Part shown: positions 17,580 through 26,055 of the stretch, one piece after another
Layout of the letters: each line of letters starts with the position of its first letter
Position numbering within the stretch: position 1 is the stretch's first letter
Assembly (NCBI RefSeq): GCF_009696605.1
Contig: NZ_VULR01000003.1
Coordinates: 1 to 64,000, forward strand
Origin: Anaerosalibacter bizertensis
GTDB taxonomy: Bacteria > Bacillota > Clostridia > Tissierellales > Sporanaerobacteraceae
Direction: 5' to 3'
DNA: 64,000 nt
The notes under the pieces: generated by a model
What the model saw: the letters and a program-made list of their open reading frames with translations, nothing else
Database searches by the model: none
What the model was told of the DNA's origin: nothing
Made by a program: the position numbers and the translations under genes

Positions 17580-18797
17580 ATGATTGAATTGCAGGGAAAA
17601 TATGGCATGGCTAAAGTATTTACCAATAATATTGAGAGTGAAACGATGTCTCAAATAATCAACTTGCTTGATCAGGATTTTATTAAAGATGCCAAGGTAA
17701 GAATTATGCCAGATTGTCATAAAGGTGCTGGTTGTGTAATAGGGTTCACAGCTGATTTAGGAGATAAAGTAATTCCGAATTTAGTTGGGGTAGATATAGG
17801 ATGTGGAATGGAAGTTGTCAATTTAGGGCAAATAGAAATTGATTTGGAAAAATTAGATAGTATAATTAATCAGTATATTCCAGCAGGATTTAATACACAT
17901 GAAGGTAGAATTATCCGATATCCAAAGTTACAAGAATTATATTGTTATAGAAGTTTAAAAGGTACAAAGAGATTAGAAAGAAGCATAGGAACACTTGGTG
18001 GGGGTAACCACTTTCTAGAAATCAATGTAGATAGCAACAATAACAAATATCTTGTAATCCATTCAGGCAGTAGAAATCTAGGCAAACAAGTTGCAGAATT
18101 TTATCAAAATTTAGCAGTTGATTTATGCAGTGGAAAAGGGGACTATTTTATAAAAAGGGAAGAAATTATAAAAAAATATAAAGAACAAGGCAGAAGGAAA
18201 GAAATACAAAAAGTATTAAAAGAATTAAAAAAGGAATATGATGATTTGCAACCAAACTATCCAAAAGAATTATGTTTTCTAACTGATGAATTTAGGGACA
18301 AGTATTTGAACGATATGAACATATGTCAAGAGTATGCAAAATTAAATAGGGAAACAATGGCAGAGATTATACTACAAAAAATGTTTAATAAATCACTAGA
18401 TGATTTTGAATACTTCCATACAGTTCATAACTATATTGATTTTAAGGACAATATAATTAGAAAAGGTGCAATATCAGCTTATGAAGGAGAAAAAGTATTA
18501 ATTCCAATCAATATGCGTGATGGATCTATTTTAGCAATAGGTAAAGGCAATCCAGACTGGAACTATAGTGCACCACATGGAGCTGGTAGGATTATGAGCA
18601 GAGCACAAGCAAGAGATAATATTAGTTTAGAAGAATTTCAGAAATCTATGGAAGGGGTTTATACAACATCAGTAAAAGAATCAACATTGGATGAAGCTCC
18701 AATGGCATATAAACCTATTGAAGAAATAATAAATAATATAAAAGATACAGTGGATATATTGGATATAATCAAGCCTATTTATAACTTCAAGGCTTAA
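17580..18797 (+). CDS. rtcB: RtcB-family RNA ligase
   Basis: A 405-residue Mn2+/GTP-dependent RNA ligase that joins 2',3'-cyclic-phosphate or 3'-phosphate ends to 5'-OH ends. Metal-site motifs are present: PDCHKG (D45, H47), GVDIGCG (D72, C75), GTLGGGNHF and HSGSR. The guanylylated His is in APHGAGR near residue 340. I chose the ATG at 17580 (MIELQGKY, the usual N-terminus) rather than the one at 17568. It is monocistronic within the accessory island. It may repair RNA broken by toxins or stress nucleases, but that is inference. Confidence 0.9.
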   Translation: MIELQGKYGMAKVFTNNIESETMSQIINLLDQDFIKDAKVRIMPDCHKGAGCVIGFTADLGDKVIPNLVGVDIGCGMEVVNLGQIEIDLEKLDSIINQYIPAGFNTHEGRIIRYPKLQELYCYRSLKGTKRLERSIGTLGGGNHFLEINVDSNNNKYLVIHSGSRNLGKQVAEFYQNLAVDLCSGKGDYFIKREEIIKKYKEQGRRKEIQKVLKELKKEYDDLQPNYPKELCFLTDEFRDKYLNDMNICQEYAKLNRETMAEIILQKMFNKSLDDFEYFHTVHNYIDFKDNIIRKGAISAYEGEKVLIPINMRDGSILAIGKGNPDWNYSAPHGAGRIMSRAQARDNISLEEFQKSMEGVYTTSVKESTLDEAPMAYKPIEEIINNIKDTVDILDIIKPIYNFKA

Positions 18798-18990
18798 ATC
18801 AGCAAGAATTATATGATATAAATAGTTTTATTATAAAGGAAAGAATACTTTTCCAATGAACAAAGGAGATGCAGGAGTATCTTTTTGGTTCAGGTGTGTC
18901 TTTATAGGATAGAGAATTATATCTATTTGATAATTAGAAAATAAAGTGATATATTTATTATAAAATTAACCAGTAATGGAGGCTGAAAAT

Positions 18991-19260
18991 ATGAAATATA
19001 TATATGTAATTTTAATAACTATTTTACTTACTAGCATTAATGTATTAATAAGTAATCAACAACGAATAGAATCAAAATTAAATAGAATCATTATGCATTT
19101 TGAAATACCTGAACTATCTAAGGGACATATAAATGATGAGTTGAAAGATGAGTTGATAAAACTTGTTGAGGAAAATAAAAAAGTCAAGGCAATAAAAAAG
19201 TTAAGAGATGTTACTGGAATGGAGTTAAAGGAAGCAAAAAATTATGTGGACAGTTTATAA
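18991..19260 (+). CDS. Membrane-anchored protein with an L7/L12-like C-terminal domain
   Basis: An 89-residue protein with one N-terminal membrane helix (about 2-19) and a C-terminus, ENKKVKAIKKLRDVTGMELK and onward, that closely resembles the C-terminal domain of ribosomal protein L7/L12 (the KVKAIKxVRExTGLGLKEAK pattern). It lacks the L7/L12 N-terminal dimer domain. GGAGG lies before the ATG at 18991. The function is unknown. The 193 bases before it show no other signal. Confidence 0.65.
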   Translation: MKYIYVILITILLTSINVLISNQQRIESKLNRIIMHFEIPELSKGHINDELKDELIKLVEENKKVKAIKKLRDVTGMELKEAKNYVDSL

Positions 19261-19345
19261 TAAACAATGTAGTAAAGGAAGTTCATAAAAATTCATGCAA
19301 TAATAATGAGGAAATTACAAAAAAATGAAACAAATCATTATTAAA

Positions 19346-19354
19346 TGATATAAT
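19346..19354 (+). promoter_or_regulatory. Extended -10 promoter
   Basis: TGATATAAT preceded by ATTAAA lies about 50 bases before the SdpI-like gene. Confidence 0.6.
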
Positions 19355-19405
19355 ATTATATAGAATAAATTATATTTTTAAGTGTTTTTCTAAGGAGAAA
19401 TTAAA

Positions 19406-19768
19406 ATGTATATTTTTTTAATAATTATGCACTCCTTAATTCCAATTACAATGTTGGGGTTTGGTGCATTGTGGAAGAAGTATCCACCACAAAGTATAAA
19501 TTGGGTCTATGGATACAGAACGAAAATGTCTATGAAAAGCAAAGAAACATGGGGATTTGCTCATGCTTATCATGCTAAAGTTTGGTTTTATAGTGGAATT
19601 ATTTTGTTAACTGTTTCATTAATTGTTATGTTATTATTTAGAAAAAATTATGAAAAAATATTTACATGGATAATATATATTCAATTAGCAGTAATGATGT
19701 TATCAATAATACCAACTGAAATAGCATTACGAAAAAAATTTGATAAAAATGGTAAACTGAAAAATTAA
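19406..19768 (+). CDS. SdpI-family membrane protein
   Basis: A 120-residue protein with three membrane segments (about 2-20, 58-78 and 88-107) and the family signature GYRTKMSMKSKETWGFAH between the first two. SdpI of Bacillus is the immunity protein against the SdpC killing peptide and also an autorepressor anchor. Here no sdpC-like gene is adjacent, so only the family is assigned. AAGGAGA precedes the ATG. Confidence 0.75.
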   Translation: MYIFLIIMHSLIPITMLGFGALWKKYPPQSINWVYGYRTKMSMKSKETWGFAHAYHAKVWFYSGIILLTVSLIVMLLFRKNYEKIFTWIIYIQLAVMMLSIIPTEIALRKKFDKNGKLKN

Positions 19769-19863
19769 GCACATATGTTATGGTTTATTTCTTTAAAGAA
19801 ATAAATTAATTATTGGATTTAAAAATATATACTTTCCACTTATAGGGTTTACTTTTGTCACTA

Positions 19864-19905
19864 AAAGCAGTAGATTTTTATATAATCTACTGCTTTAGTT
19901 ATGTT
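19864..19905 (+). terminator. Terminator downstream of the SdpI-like gene
   Basis: A 13-pair stem (AAAGCAGTAGATT with AATCTACTGCTTT) is followed by TAGTTATGTTAT. The arms share AAAGCAGTAG with the hairpin after hepT. The rest of the 19769-20149 stretch is AT-rich, with the left end of the IS element from 20081 and nothing else recognised. Confidence 0.7.
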
Positions 19906-20149
19906 ATATCTACTATCAAAAACATTCACTACTAAGTGCATTTTATAATATATTATTATATAAGCTATATTTCTGTGGTAAAAAATTAAATAAAGAATAT
20001 CCATATATTATAGCAATAAATATAAAAATTAAGTACAAAGAAGACTGAACATATTTAGTTATCACTATTAATTACCTATTTAGCCCCCTAACCATTTTGG
20101 ACAATCACACACGATTATAGTAAAATATAATCAACAGGAGGTTGCCAGA

Positions 20150-20446
20150 ATGAGAAGCAAAAATACAAGATATCCAGAAGAATTTAAACGTCAAATAGTT
20201 AAAGAAGTAGAGGAAGTCGGTAATGCAACTTTAGTAGCAAGAAAGCATGATATTGTCCCAGGTACAGTAACAAGATGGGTTAGAGAATCTAAAGCAGCTA
20301 ATAAAACCAATTATCCTCTTAATATAGATTATAGTACTAATTCTCCTTTAGATAAAGAGAACGAGCAATTAAAGAAGCTATTAGGTGAAAAAGATCTTGA
20401 AATAGCAATTCTTAAAGACCTGCTAAAAAAAACGAGCCAAGGATAG
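20150..20446 (+). CDS. IS3-family transposase OrfA
   Basis: A 98-residue helix-turn-helix protein that recognises the IS ends (RYPEEFKRQIVKEVEE...ARKHDIVPGTVTRWV), ending in a leucine-zipper-like segment. AGGAGG lies nine bases before the ATG. An A8C run at 20425-20433 near its end is a slippery site. A -1 shift there continues into orfB, which is how IS3 elements make the OrfAB transposase. Confidence 0.9.
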   Translation: MRSKNTRYPEEFKRQIVKEVEEVGNATLVARKHDIVPGTVTRWVRESKAANKTNYPLNIDYSTNSPLDKENEQLKKLLGEKDLEIAILKDLLKKTSQG

Positions 20447-21401
20447 AAGATAAAGTAATCATAGCTAATAAATGGATAGGCTATGGATATCCAGTAACTA
20501 AGGTACTCAAAATACTTGAATTAAACAAATCAACCTATTACTTTAATATAAATAAAGATTCAAATAAAGAATCAATAGAAGATAAAAGATTAGTAAACAA
20601 GGGTGGTAGACCGATCTCAGGTTCATCTAACACTACCGATGGAGAAACCATTTGTGATGAACAAATTAAAGAATACATCTGTGAAATCATTGAATCTGAA
20701 GGGTTATGCTATGGTTATTACAAAATAACTATAATTCTAAGAAGAAAATTCAAATTAATTATAAATAAAAAGAAAGTATATAGATTATGTAAAGAATTAA
20801 AAATACTACGACCTCAGAGAACAGTTAAGCCAAAGTATCCAAGAAAGATAGCTCAAAATAGAGAGATTACAAAACCAAATTCTCTTTGGGAAGTAGATAT
20901 TAAATATGGTTACATCAATGGTGAAGACAGGTTTTTTATATAGCTTCCTTTCTAGATGTATATGATAGAAACATAGTGGAATACCATATGGGTCTATCAT
21001 GTACCGCAGAAGATATAGTCATAGCTCTTAAAAGAGCATTAATGAAACGTGGACTCTATAATAAAGAAACTGGATTAGTAATAAGGTCAGACAACGGGCC
21101 ACAATTTATCAGTCATAAATTTGAAGATGCGTGTCAAGAGCTGAGTTTAGAGCATGAAAGAATACCATTTAAAACCCCAAATAAAAATGCTCATATAGAA
21201 TCTTTCCATAGATTATTGGAAGATGAATGTTTATCAAGGTACGAATTTGAAAACTATGCTGAAGCCTACAAAGAAGTCTCTGAATACATGAAATCATATA
21301 ATAAAATCAGAATTCATGGTTCCTTAGGATATATTCCTCCAATGGAATTCTATAGAAGAACCTTAAAAGGAACAGCAAAATCCTTAGTAGTAAGACTTTA
21401 A
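20431..21401 (+). pseudogene. IS3-family transposase OrfB, one-base deletion
   Basis: The DDE integrase domain is readable in two pieces: up to 20942 (ending EVDIKYGYINGEDRFF) and from there to 21401 (IASFLDVYDRNIVEYH, then RSDNGPQF, then NAHIESFHRLLEDE). The three acidic catalytic residues are all present. They are D in EVDIKYG, D in RSDNGP and E in HIESF. Adding one T to the T6 run near 20934-20939 restores one frame, so the loss is one base in a homopolymer. It is inactive as read. Confidence 0.85.
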
Positions 21402-21403
21402 TA

Positions 21404-21524
21404 TTTTTCGCTTAGGAGCAAACCACATAAATATTTAGCTGAAATCAAGGGCCTGCGATAGCAGGGGAGTAGCCTTTACCCTTGATGAAGATAAATATTT
21501 ATGTACAATAAAAGAAGCGAAAAA
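21404..21524 (+). other. Nested hairpin element inside IS copy 1
   Basis: Between the orfB stop and the right end, four complementary pairs are nested. TTTTTCGCTT (21404) pairs with AAGCGAAAAA (21515). ACATAAATATTTA (21425) pairs with TAAATATTTATGT (21492). ATCAAGGG (21444) pairs with CCCTTGAT (21479). CCTGC (21452) pairs with GCAGG (21461) around a GATA loop. The order is consistent with one folded RNA or a DNA cruciform of about 120 bases. Its role is unknown. Confidence 0.6.
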
Positions 21525-21591
21525 CATTAAAATATAAAGAAGTTAAGAAAAAGAAAGTATTCGTGAGTTTTTGTCCAATATTAAGGGGTCA

Positions 21592-22121
21592 ATCCGATAT
21601 GTATCATAATTATTAGATGTTTTATCTAAATTATGAGTAACCTCTAATGCTCTAAACCAACCTTTTATAGTTTGTTTAAATATTTTCCTTTTACTCATTT
21701 TATTAAAGGCATAAAATAAATTATTTATTTGATTTGATAAATCTTCTCCATAAACATTTTTACAAGTTAATGTTAAAAATAAAAATCTATAGCTTTTTTC
21801 TTCTAAAGCTTTTTCCATGACTTGCGAAGCTTGTCCATAAATTTTTAAACTTCTTCTCCAAGAACACATTGGGCATAACCTCACTTTGCAGAAATTAGCA
21901 CCATTCAACTTCTTTTCTCCTGTTTCTATATGTCTTTTATATTCCAAAAATGAACCACAATCCCTAATTCTATAATATTTTTTATCTCCTAATCTAAAAT
22001 AAGATTCAGCTAATTCTATTGTTTTTAACTTTTTTTCTCTCCAAGGTCTTTCTTTTCCTGTTTTTGTTAAGTCTTTTAGTACTTCACATTCTTTTAATTC
22101 TATGTTATTATATTTATACAA
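21592..22121 (-). pseudogene. Rolling-circle plasmid replication protein, truncated by the IS
   Basis: About 177 residues of a pC194/pUB110-type (Rep_1) replication initiator are present. They include KERPWREKK, the cysteine cluster CKVRLCPMCSWRRS and motif 1, FLFLTLT. The IS right end cuts the gene just before the expected HPHFH metal motif, so that motif and the catalytic tyrosine are lost. No 3' half is seen beyond the IS. The best start is a TTG at 22121 after AAAGGA. It cannot support replication. Confidence 0.85.
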
Positions 22122-22261
22122 GTGAATCAGTCCTTTCTGCAAAACCAGAAGGGAATAAAAAAATGAATAAGAAAATATAAAAACCCCCCTTTTTTTTACC
22201 TGTAGACATTGAAAGATACACACCTAAAGACATTCAACATAAATTCCTAGTGTTTCTATAG

Positions 22262-22277
22262 TATCAAGATAAGAAAA
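22262..22277 (-). other. Double-strand origin (nick site) of a pC194/pUB110-type plasmid
   Basis: On the minus strand the sequence TTTCTTATCTTGATA matches the well-known nick region of the pC194/pUB110 replicon family (TTCTTATCTTGATA). It lies 140 bases upstream of the truncated rep gene, in the orientation of that gene. Confidence 0.8.
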
Positions 22278-22304
22278 AACTATAAAAAAAGGAGGGGTAT
22301 TACT

Positions 22305-22742
22305 ATGAAAAAGAAAGTTATTAGCCTATTTACAAGTGTAATTATTATAACTATATTTCTTGCACCAATTGCATTTGCAAACTCTGCTTCATTTAAATTT
22401 ACGATGAATAGAAAATATGTAAATGGTGCTAAAACTGGTCATACACATTCAATGACTGCTGGAAGAATGAGTATAAGTGGAAAATTAATAGTTAATAGTC
22501 TAGATCTAGGATGCAACTCAAGAGCAAACACCGTAACTATAAGTGTTTTTAAAAAACAATCTGGTCGTGATAAATATGTTGGCTCAACATCTGCTACTCC
22601 TAAATCGCAAAGTTTAGGTTCTACAACTAGTTTTTCAAAAGCATTTGGCAAGCAAACCGGTGGTACATATTATATAGTAGCTGGTAAAGCAGAGGATGAT
22701 GGCTGGAATTTAAAAGGAAGAGGGACTCTAACTACAAGGTAA
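22305..22742 (+). CDS. Small secreted protein of unknown family
   Basis: A 145-residue protein with a clear signal peptide (MKKKVISLF, hydrophobic core, cut after about A25 in IAFANS). The mature part is rich in Ser, Thr and Gly and alternates like a small beta-sandwich. It ends in the segment from GGTYYIVAGKAEDDGW to KGRGTL. It is plasmid cargo by position, starting 28 bases from the plasmid nick site. AAAGGAGGGG precedes the ATG, and a perfect terminator follows. I do not recognise a function. A bacteriocin-like or surface role would be a guess. Confidence 0.7.
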   Translation: MKKKVISLFTSVIIITIFLAPIAFANSASFKFTMNRKYVNGAKTGHTHSMTAGRMSISGKLIVNSLDLGCNSRANTVTISVFKKQSGRDKYVGSTSATPKSQSLGSTTSFSKAFGKQTGGTYYIVAGKAEDDGWNLKGRGTLTTR

Positions 22743-22750
22743 AAAATTAT

Positions 22751-22794
22751 AAGAAAGTAGCTAAGTGACTCTAGAGTCACTTAGCTACTTTCTT
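22751..22794 (+). terminator. Perfect 22-pair palindrome after the secreted-protein gene
   Basis: A full palindrome (arms AAGAAAGTAGCTAAGTGACT and onward, centre CTCTAGAG) starts nine bases after the stop codon. There is no T-run beyond TTCTTATAT. It may terminate both strands or be a plasmid single-strand origin remnant. Confidence 0.6.
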
Positions 22795-22853
22795 ATATGA
22801 ATAAAACTATCAACTCATATAGTAAAAATTCATTATTTGAAAGGATGATTCTT

Positions 22854-23462
22854 ATGATAGATTTTGATATAATAACGATACTAATTAGTACAATAATACT
22901 TTTTATTTTTATTTATATTATTAAAACCAAAACTGAAAAAAACAATATGTACATATTGTTTTTCAGTATATTTTATATTTATATGATTTTTGTTTTAAAA
23001 TATACTATATTTCCAATTCCTGTAGATAACGAATATTTAAATATCATACGACAGGATTCTCGTTTTCTTAATAATATTAATTTAATACCCTTCAACTTTG
23101 GATTAATGGATACTTTATCATATGAACAAATTTTATTAAACATATTATTAACCATACCATTTGGTTTCGGAATATCTTTTATAACCAAAATTACTAAAAA
23201 AAAGATAATATTTTTAGGAATTTCAATTGGATTAATCATAGAAGGACTTCAACTTTTAATTGGTCTTATAGTAAATTATGCTTACAGATATGTTGATATT
23301 AACGATATAATAATGAACTTTATTGGAACTATAATCGGATACTTATTATTTATCCTATTTTCAAATATTTTTACGAAAATCATTAATAATAAGGATATAG
23401 AACTTAATAATTTTCTAAAATACATTTACAATGTATGCGAATCAAAAAAAGAAGAAGCTTAA
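22854..23462 (+). CDS. VanZ-family membrane protein
   Basis: A 202-residue protein with five hydrophobic segments and the VanZ-like pattern: NLIPFNF in the loop after helix 3, NILLTIPFGF, then EGLQLLIG and DINDIIMNFIGTIIGY. VanZ proteins give low-level teicoplanin resistance in some hosts, but most chromosomal members have unknown roles. The ATG at 22854 follows GAAAGG. An earlier ATG at 22797 lacks a site. It is part of the former plasmid segment between the two IS elements. Confidence 0.8.
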   Translation: MIDFDIITILISTIILFIFIYIIKTKTEKNNMYILFFSIFYIYMIFVLKYTIFPIPVDNEYLNIIRQDSRFLNNINLIPFNFGLMDTLSYEQILLNILLTIPFGFGISFITKITKKKIIFLGISIGLIIEGLQLLIGLIVNYAYRYVDINDIIMNFIGTIIGYLLFILFSNIFTKIINNKDIELNNFLKYIYNVCESKKEEA

Positions 23463-23652
23463 TTCATTTTTTGTTATAATAGAAAAATGAATTAAATATA
23501 AAAAAACAAACAATTAATATATTATATATAAAAAACACCCTAAAATGACCTGAACCCATTTAGGTTTACAGTCGAAATAATAAAAGCTATAGATGAGTAG
23601 GATTGAAAGAGATCCTACTTCTCTTATTTACTGGGGTACCCCAGTAAAATTT

Positions 23653-24519
23653 CTATGCAGCCATCATTCTATATTCTATTGGTGCAAATCCATCACATTT
23701 TTTCTGTGGTCTATCATTATTATAAAATTCTATATAATCTTCTATATCTTTTTCCAATTCTTCAAATGTATTGTATCCTTCTTTTTTAAATCTTAAATAA
23801 TATCTTTCTGATTTTATCTTACCCCAAAATGATTCCATTGGACCATTATCAATGCATTTTCCTGGTCTAGACATGCTTTGAGTCATCCCTTGAAGCTCTA
23901 GCATTCTCTTAAACCCATAAGATGTATATTGATAGCCACGATCACTATGTATTAATGGCTTTGCTTTAAGATTGTTTTTTATAGCTTCTTCTAGTGTATC
24001 AAATACTAGCTGATTATTGTTTGAATGACCGATTTTAAATGCTACGATACTGTTATCATATAAATCCATAATTGCACTTAAATATGCTTTTTTATTAGCT
24101 CCATATTTAAATTCTGTTACATCAGTAACCCATTTTTTATTAGCCTTATTAGCAATAAAATCTCTATTTAGTATGTTCTCTGCTACATAATCAGGAGTAG
24201 ACTTTACATAGTTATTCTTCTTTTTTCTTGTTACTGATCTTAGTCCTAATATTTTCATTAATCTATATATTCTCTTATGATTGTATTTTGCATCAAGTTT
24301 TCTATTTACAGCTAATGTCATCTGACGATATCCATAGATTCCATCAACATCTTCATAAACTTCTAATATTACATCTACTAATTTTGTATTTTTAATTTCA
24401 TTTTCTGATTTGTTTCTATTTCTGTATTGATAGTACGCTTGTCTTGATATTCCTGCACATCTACATAACTCAGAGATAGAGTAGCCTTTGTTATGTAGTT
24501 CAGTTATGGCTGAGTGCAT
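23653..24519 (-). CDS. IS150-like transposase OrfB
   Basis: A 288-residue DDE integrase-type catalytic subunit with D in WVTDVTEF, D in IHSDRGYQYT and E in GPMESFWGKIKSE. An HTH_21 region (GYRQMTLAVN) lies near the N-terminus. The open frame extends upstream to the slippery run shared with orfA, so the functional product is probably the OrfAB fusion. The gene is intact. Confidence 0.92.
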   Translation of the reverse strand: MHSAITELHNKGYSISELCRCAGISRQAYYQYRNRNKSENEIKNTKLVDVILEVYEDVDGIYGYRQMTLAVNRKLDAKYNHKRIYRLMKILGLRSVTRKKKNNYVKSTPDYVAENILNRDFIANKANKKWVTDVTEFKYGANKKAYLSAIMDLYDNSIVAFKIGHSNNNQLVFDTLEEAIKNNLKAKPLIHSDRGYQYTSYGFKRMLELQGMTQSMSRPGKCIDNGPMESFWGKIKSERYYLRFKKEGYNTFEELEKDIEDYIEFYNNDRPQKKCDGFAPIEYRMMAA

Positions 24520-24539
24520 TCTAAAGGCAGGAACTCGGC

Positions 24540-25220
24540 CTAACGATACCTCTTCTCGAGTTCCTCTAATTTTTTTAGCAGAGCATTCTCCACTTCTAAT
24601 TCTCTATTTTGTTTCTTAAGTTTTCTAATTTCAATCGCTAATTTATCTTCTTTTGTTAAAGAAGTTTCTTCCTTTGATTTACCTCTTCTATCGATTAAGC
24701 CTTGTTCTCCAGATTCTTCAAGCTTTCTAACCCAAGAGTAGACTTGCTGGTAGCTAACATCGTAGATTTTTGCAGTTTCTGAATAATTGTAGTTATTTTC
24801 TATGCAATATTTTGCTATCTCAATTCTTTCCTCATAAGTTGTTTTACGACCTTTTTTCATGGATTTTTGAATTCCTTTCGGGTAAGATTTTAATTCTTTA
24901 CTAGTATTATACTTCAAAATCCATTTTCTCAAAGAAGAATTACTTCTTATTCCATATTTTGTGCAAATATCTCTTAGAGAACCTTTACCATTTAGATAGT
25001 CCTCAACAGCAGCAATTTTCAATTTTATTGAATACCTAGTCCATGTTCCTTTCTCCTTTATGCCATCAATACCAAATGCCTCATACTTCTTAGTCCAAAT
25101 TCGAATGGTTTTCACATCTACATCAAATTCTCTAGATAATTTAGTAGCAGATTCACCATTCTGATATCTTTCTACCGCTATCAGTTTGATTTCTACACTA
25201 TGTTTACTTCTTTCAGACAT
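24540..25220 (-). CDS. IS150-like transposase OrfA
   Basis: A 226-residue protein with repeated helix-turn-helix units (about residues 5-50, 60-100 and 125-170) and a C-terminal coiled coil. It ends past an A7 slippery run (24570-24576 on the complement). A -1 shift at that run enters the orfB frame without a stop, so a programmed fusion is expected. Confidence 0.9.
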   Translation of the reverse strand: MSERSKHSVEIKLIAVERYQNGESATKLSREFDVDVKTIRIWTKKYEAFGIDGIKEKGTWTRYSIKLKIAAVEDYLNGKGSLRDICTKYGIRSNSSLRKWILKYNTSKELKSYPKGIQKSMKKGRKTTYEERIEIAKYCIENNYNYSETAKIYDVSYQQVYSWVRKLEESGEQGLIDRRGKSKEETSLTKEDKLAIEIRKLKKQNRELEVENALLKKLEELEKRYR

Positions 25221-25288
25221 ACAAAACCCCCTTAAAGTTTTAACAGGTTTTTATTATTTCACCTGTAAACTTTAAGGGGGTATGGTCA

Positions 25289-25939
25289 GATCTTATTGCC
25301 CCCATTTTCTTTCAATATTTTTTTAGTTCTAAATCTTGTATGAATATCGCAGGCAAGAACATTTTCTGTGTATCTTAAAATTGTTTTTGGGTCATTTGAA
25401 AATATAATTTCACATTCAGTACCATATTCTTCAATCAAAGACTTATAATAATCGATATAATCTATACCAGTAAAAATATGTTTATTATATCCAAAGTAAT
25501 TACGAAATTCCTTTTCTGTTAAAGTATCTGTCCAAGGATTTATATTTTTCTCATCAAGTTTATTTATACTTACTAGAGAATTTCCTACCTCGTCAGAAGG
25601 AAATCTAAACATTAGGACTATTTTTTTAGCTCCCTTTGCTATACCACGAAGGCATATTGCAAAACGATTACGGCTTAAAATTGGAAATATAACACCGATA
25701 GTATCTTCTCCAAACTTTGAATGTATATCTTTTTCTATGTCCTCGATATTTGCATAGTTTCCTTGAGCACGAGCAACTACAGATTCAGTTATACCAACTA
25801 TATCTTTATCTTTTATAGAGAAATCTTCTATATTTGAAGCTTTTAATATAGTGTTTGAAATAATTTCCGCTATATTGTCTCCTTCTTTGATAATTGGGGC
25901 ACGAAGACCTCTAACAACAGTTCCTACTATTCTTTCCAT
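25289..25939 (-). pseudogene. CofE-like glutamate ligase, 3' end removed by IS copy 2
   Basis: About 216 residues of the N-terminal part of a coenzyme F420-0:L-glutamate ligase family protein remain (VGTVVRGLRAPIIKEGDN, then VGITESVVARAQGNYA). Full-length Firmicute members are near 390 residues. The frame runs into the IS and stops after three foreign codons. The missing 3' part is not found on the other side of the IS. It diverges from the LysR regulator, which probably controlled it. Confidence 0.8.
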
Positions 25940-26023
25940 TATAATCTCCCCTTAAATTTTAATTTTTATAAGCACCAACTTTCACTTTTAGTATATGTTA
26001 TTTTGTGATATAAATAAAATAAA

Positions 26024-26043
26024 TATACATAATACTAGGTATA
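26024..26043. promoter_or_regulatory. Candidate LysR-type operator
   Basis: TATAC-N10-GTATA is an interrupted dyad with the T-N11-A pattern typical of LysR sites, just before the lysR start in the divergent spacer. A second pair of inverted segments, TATAAGCACC (25967) and GGTGCTTATA (26045), frames the region. Confidence 0.45.
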
Positions 26044-26055
26044 AGAGGTGCTTAT

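Larger units (their letters stand above)
20081..21591 (+). mobile_element. IS3-family insertion sequence, copy 1 (disrupted)
   Basis: A 1.5-kb element with related but imperfect ends. The left end reads TAGCCCCCTAACC...GGACAA. The right end, read on the complement, is TGACCCCTTAATATTGGACAA. It holds orfA and orfB with a frameshift site between them, a damaged orfB and a nested hairpin region near the right end. Its right end lies inside a plasmid rep gene whose other half is missing beyond the left end. No target duplication is visible, so an adjacent deletion probably occurred. Confidence 0.88.
23546..25288 (-). mobile_element. IS3-family insertion sequence, copy 2 (IS150-like, apparently intact)
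   Basis: A 1743-bp element with imperfect terminal inverted repeats. Both ends begin TGACC and share GTTTACAG and GAAATAATAAAA. It encodes orfA (24540-25220) and orfB (23653-24519). A hairpin with arms CCCCCTTAAAGTTTTAACAGG and its near complement lies at the right end before orfA. A TTACTGGGGTACCCCAGTAA hairpin lies after orfB. No direct repeat is seen at the flanks. It truncates the CofE-like gene on its right. Confidence 0.88.

Noticed and set aside
20000-20081. Missing 3' half of the plasmid rep gene on the other side of the IS
   Set aside because: The minus-strand translation left of the IS shows no HPHFH motif or Rep-like sequence, so the half is gone rather than displaced.
20425-20433. 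A8C slippery run as a novel recoding site
   Set aside because: A -1 shift between orfA and orfB is the normal strategy of IS3-family elements. The same applies to the run at 24570.
21404-21524. The IS hairpin region as a manganese riboswitch because it contains GGGGAGTAGC
   Set aside because: Only that block matches. The other conserved segments and the closing helix of yybP-ykoY are missing.
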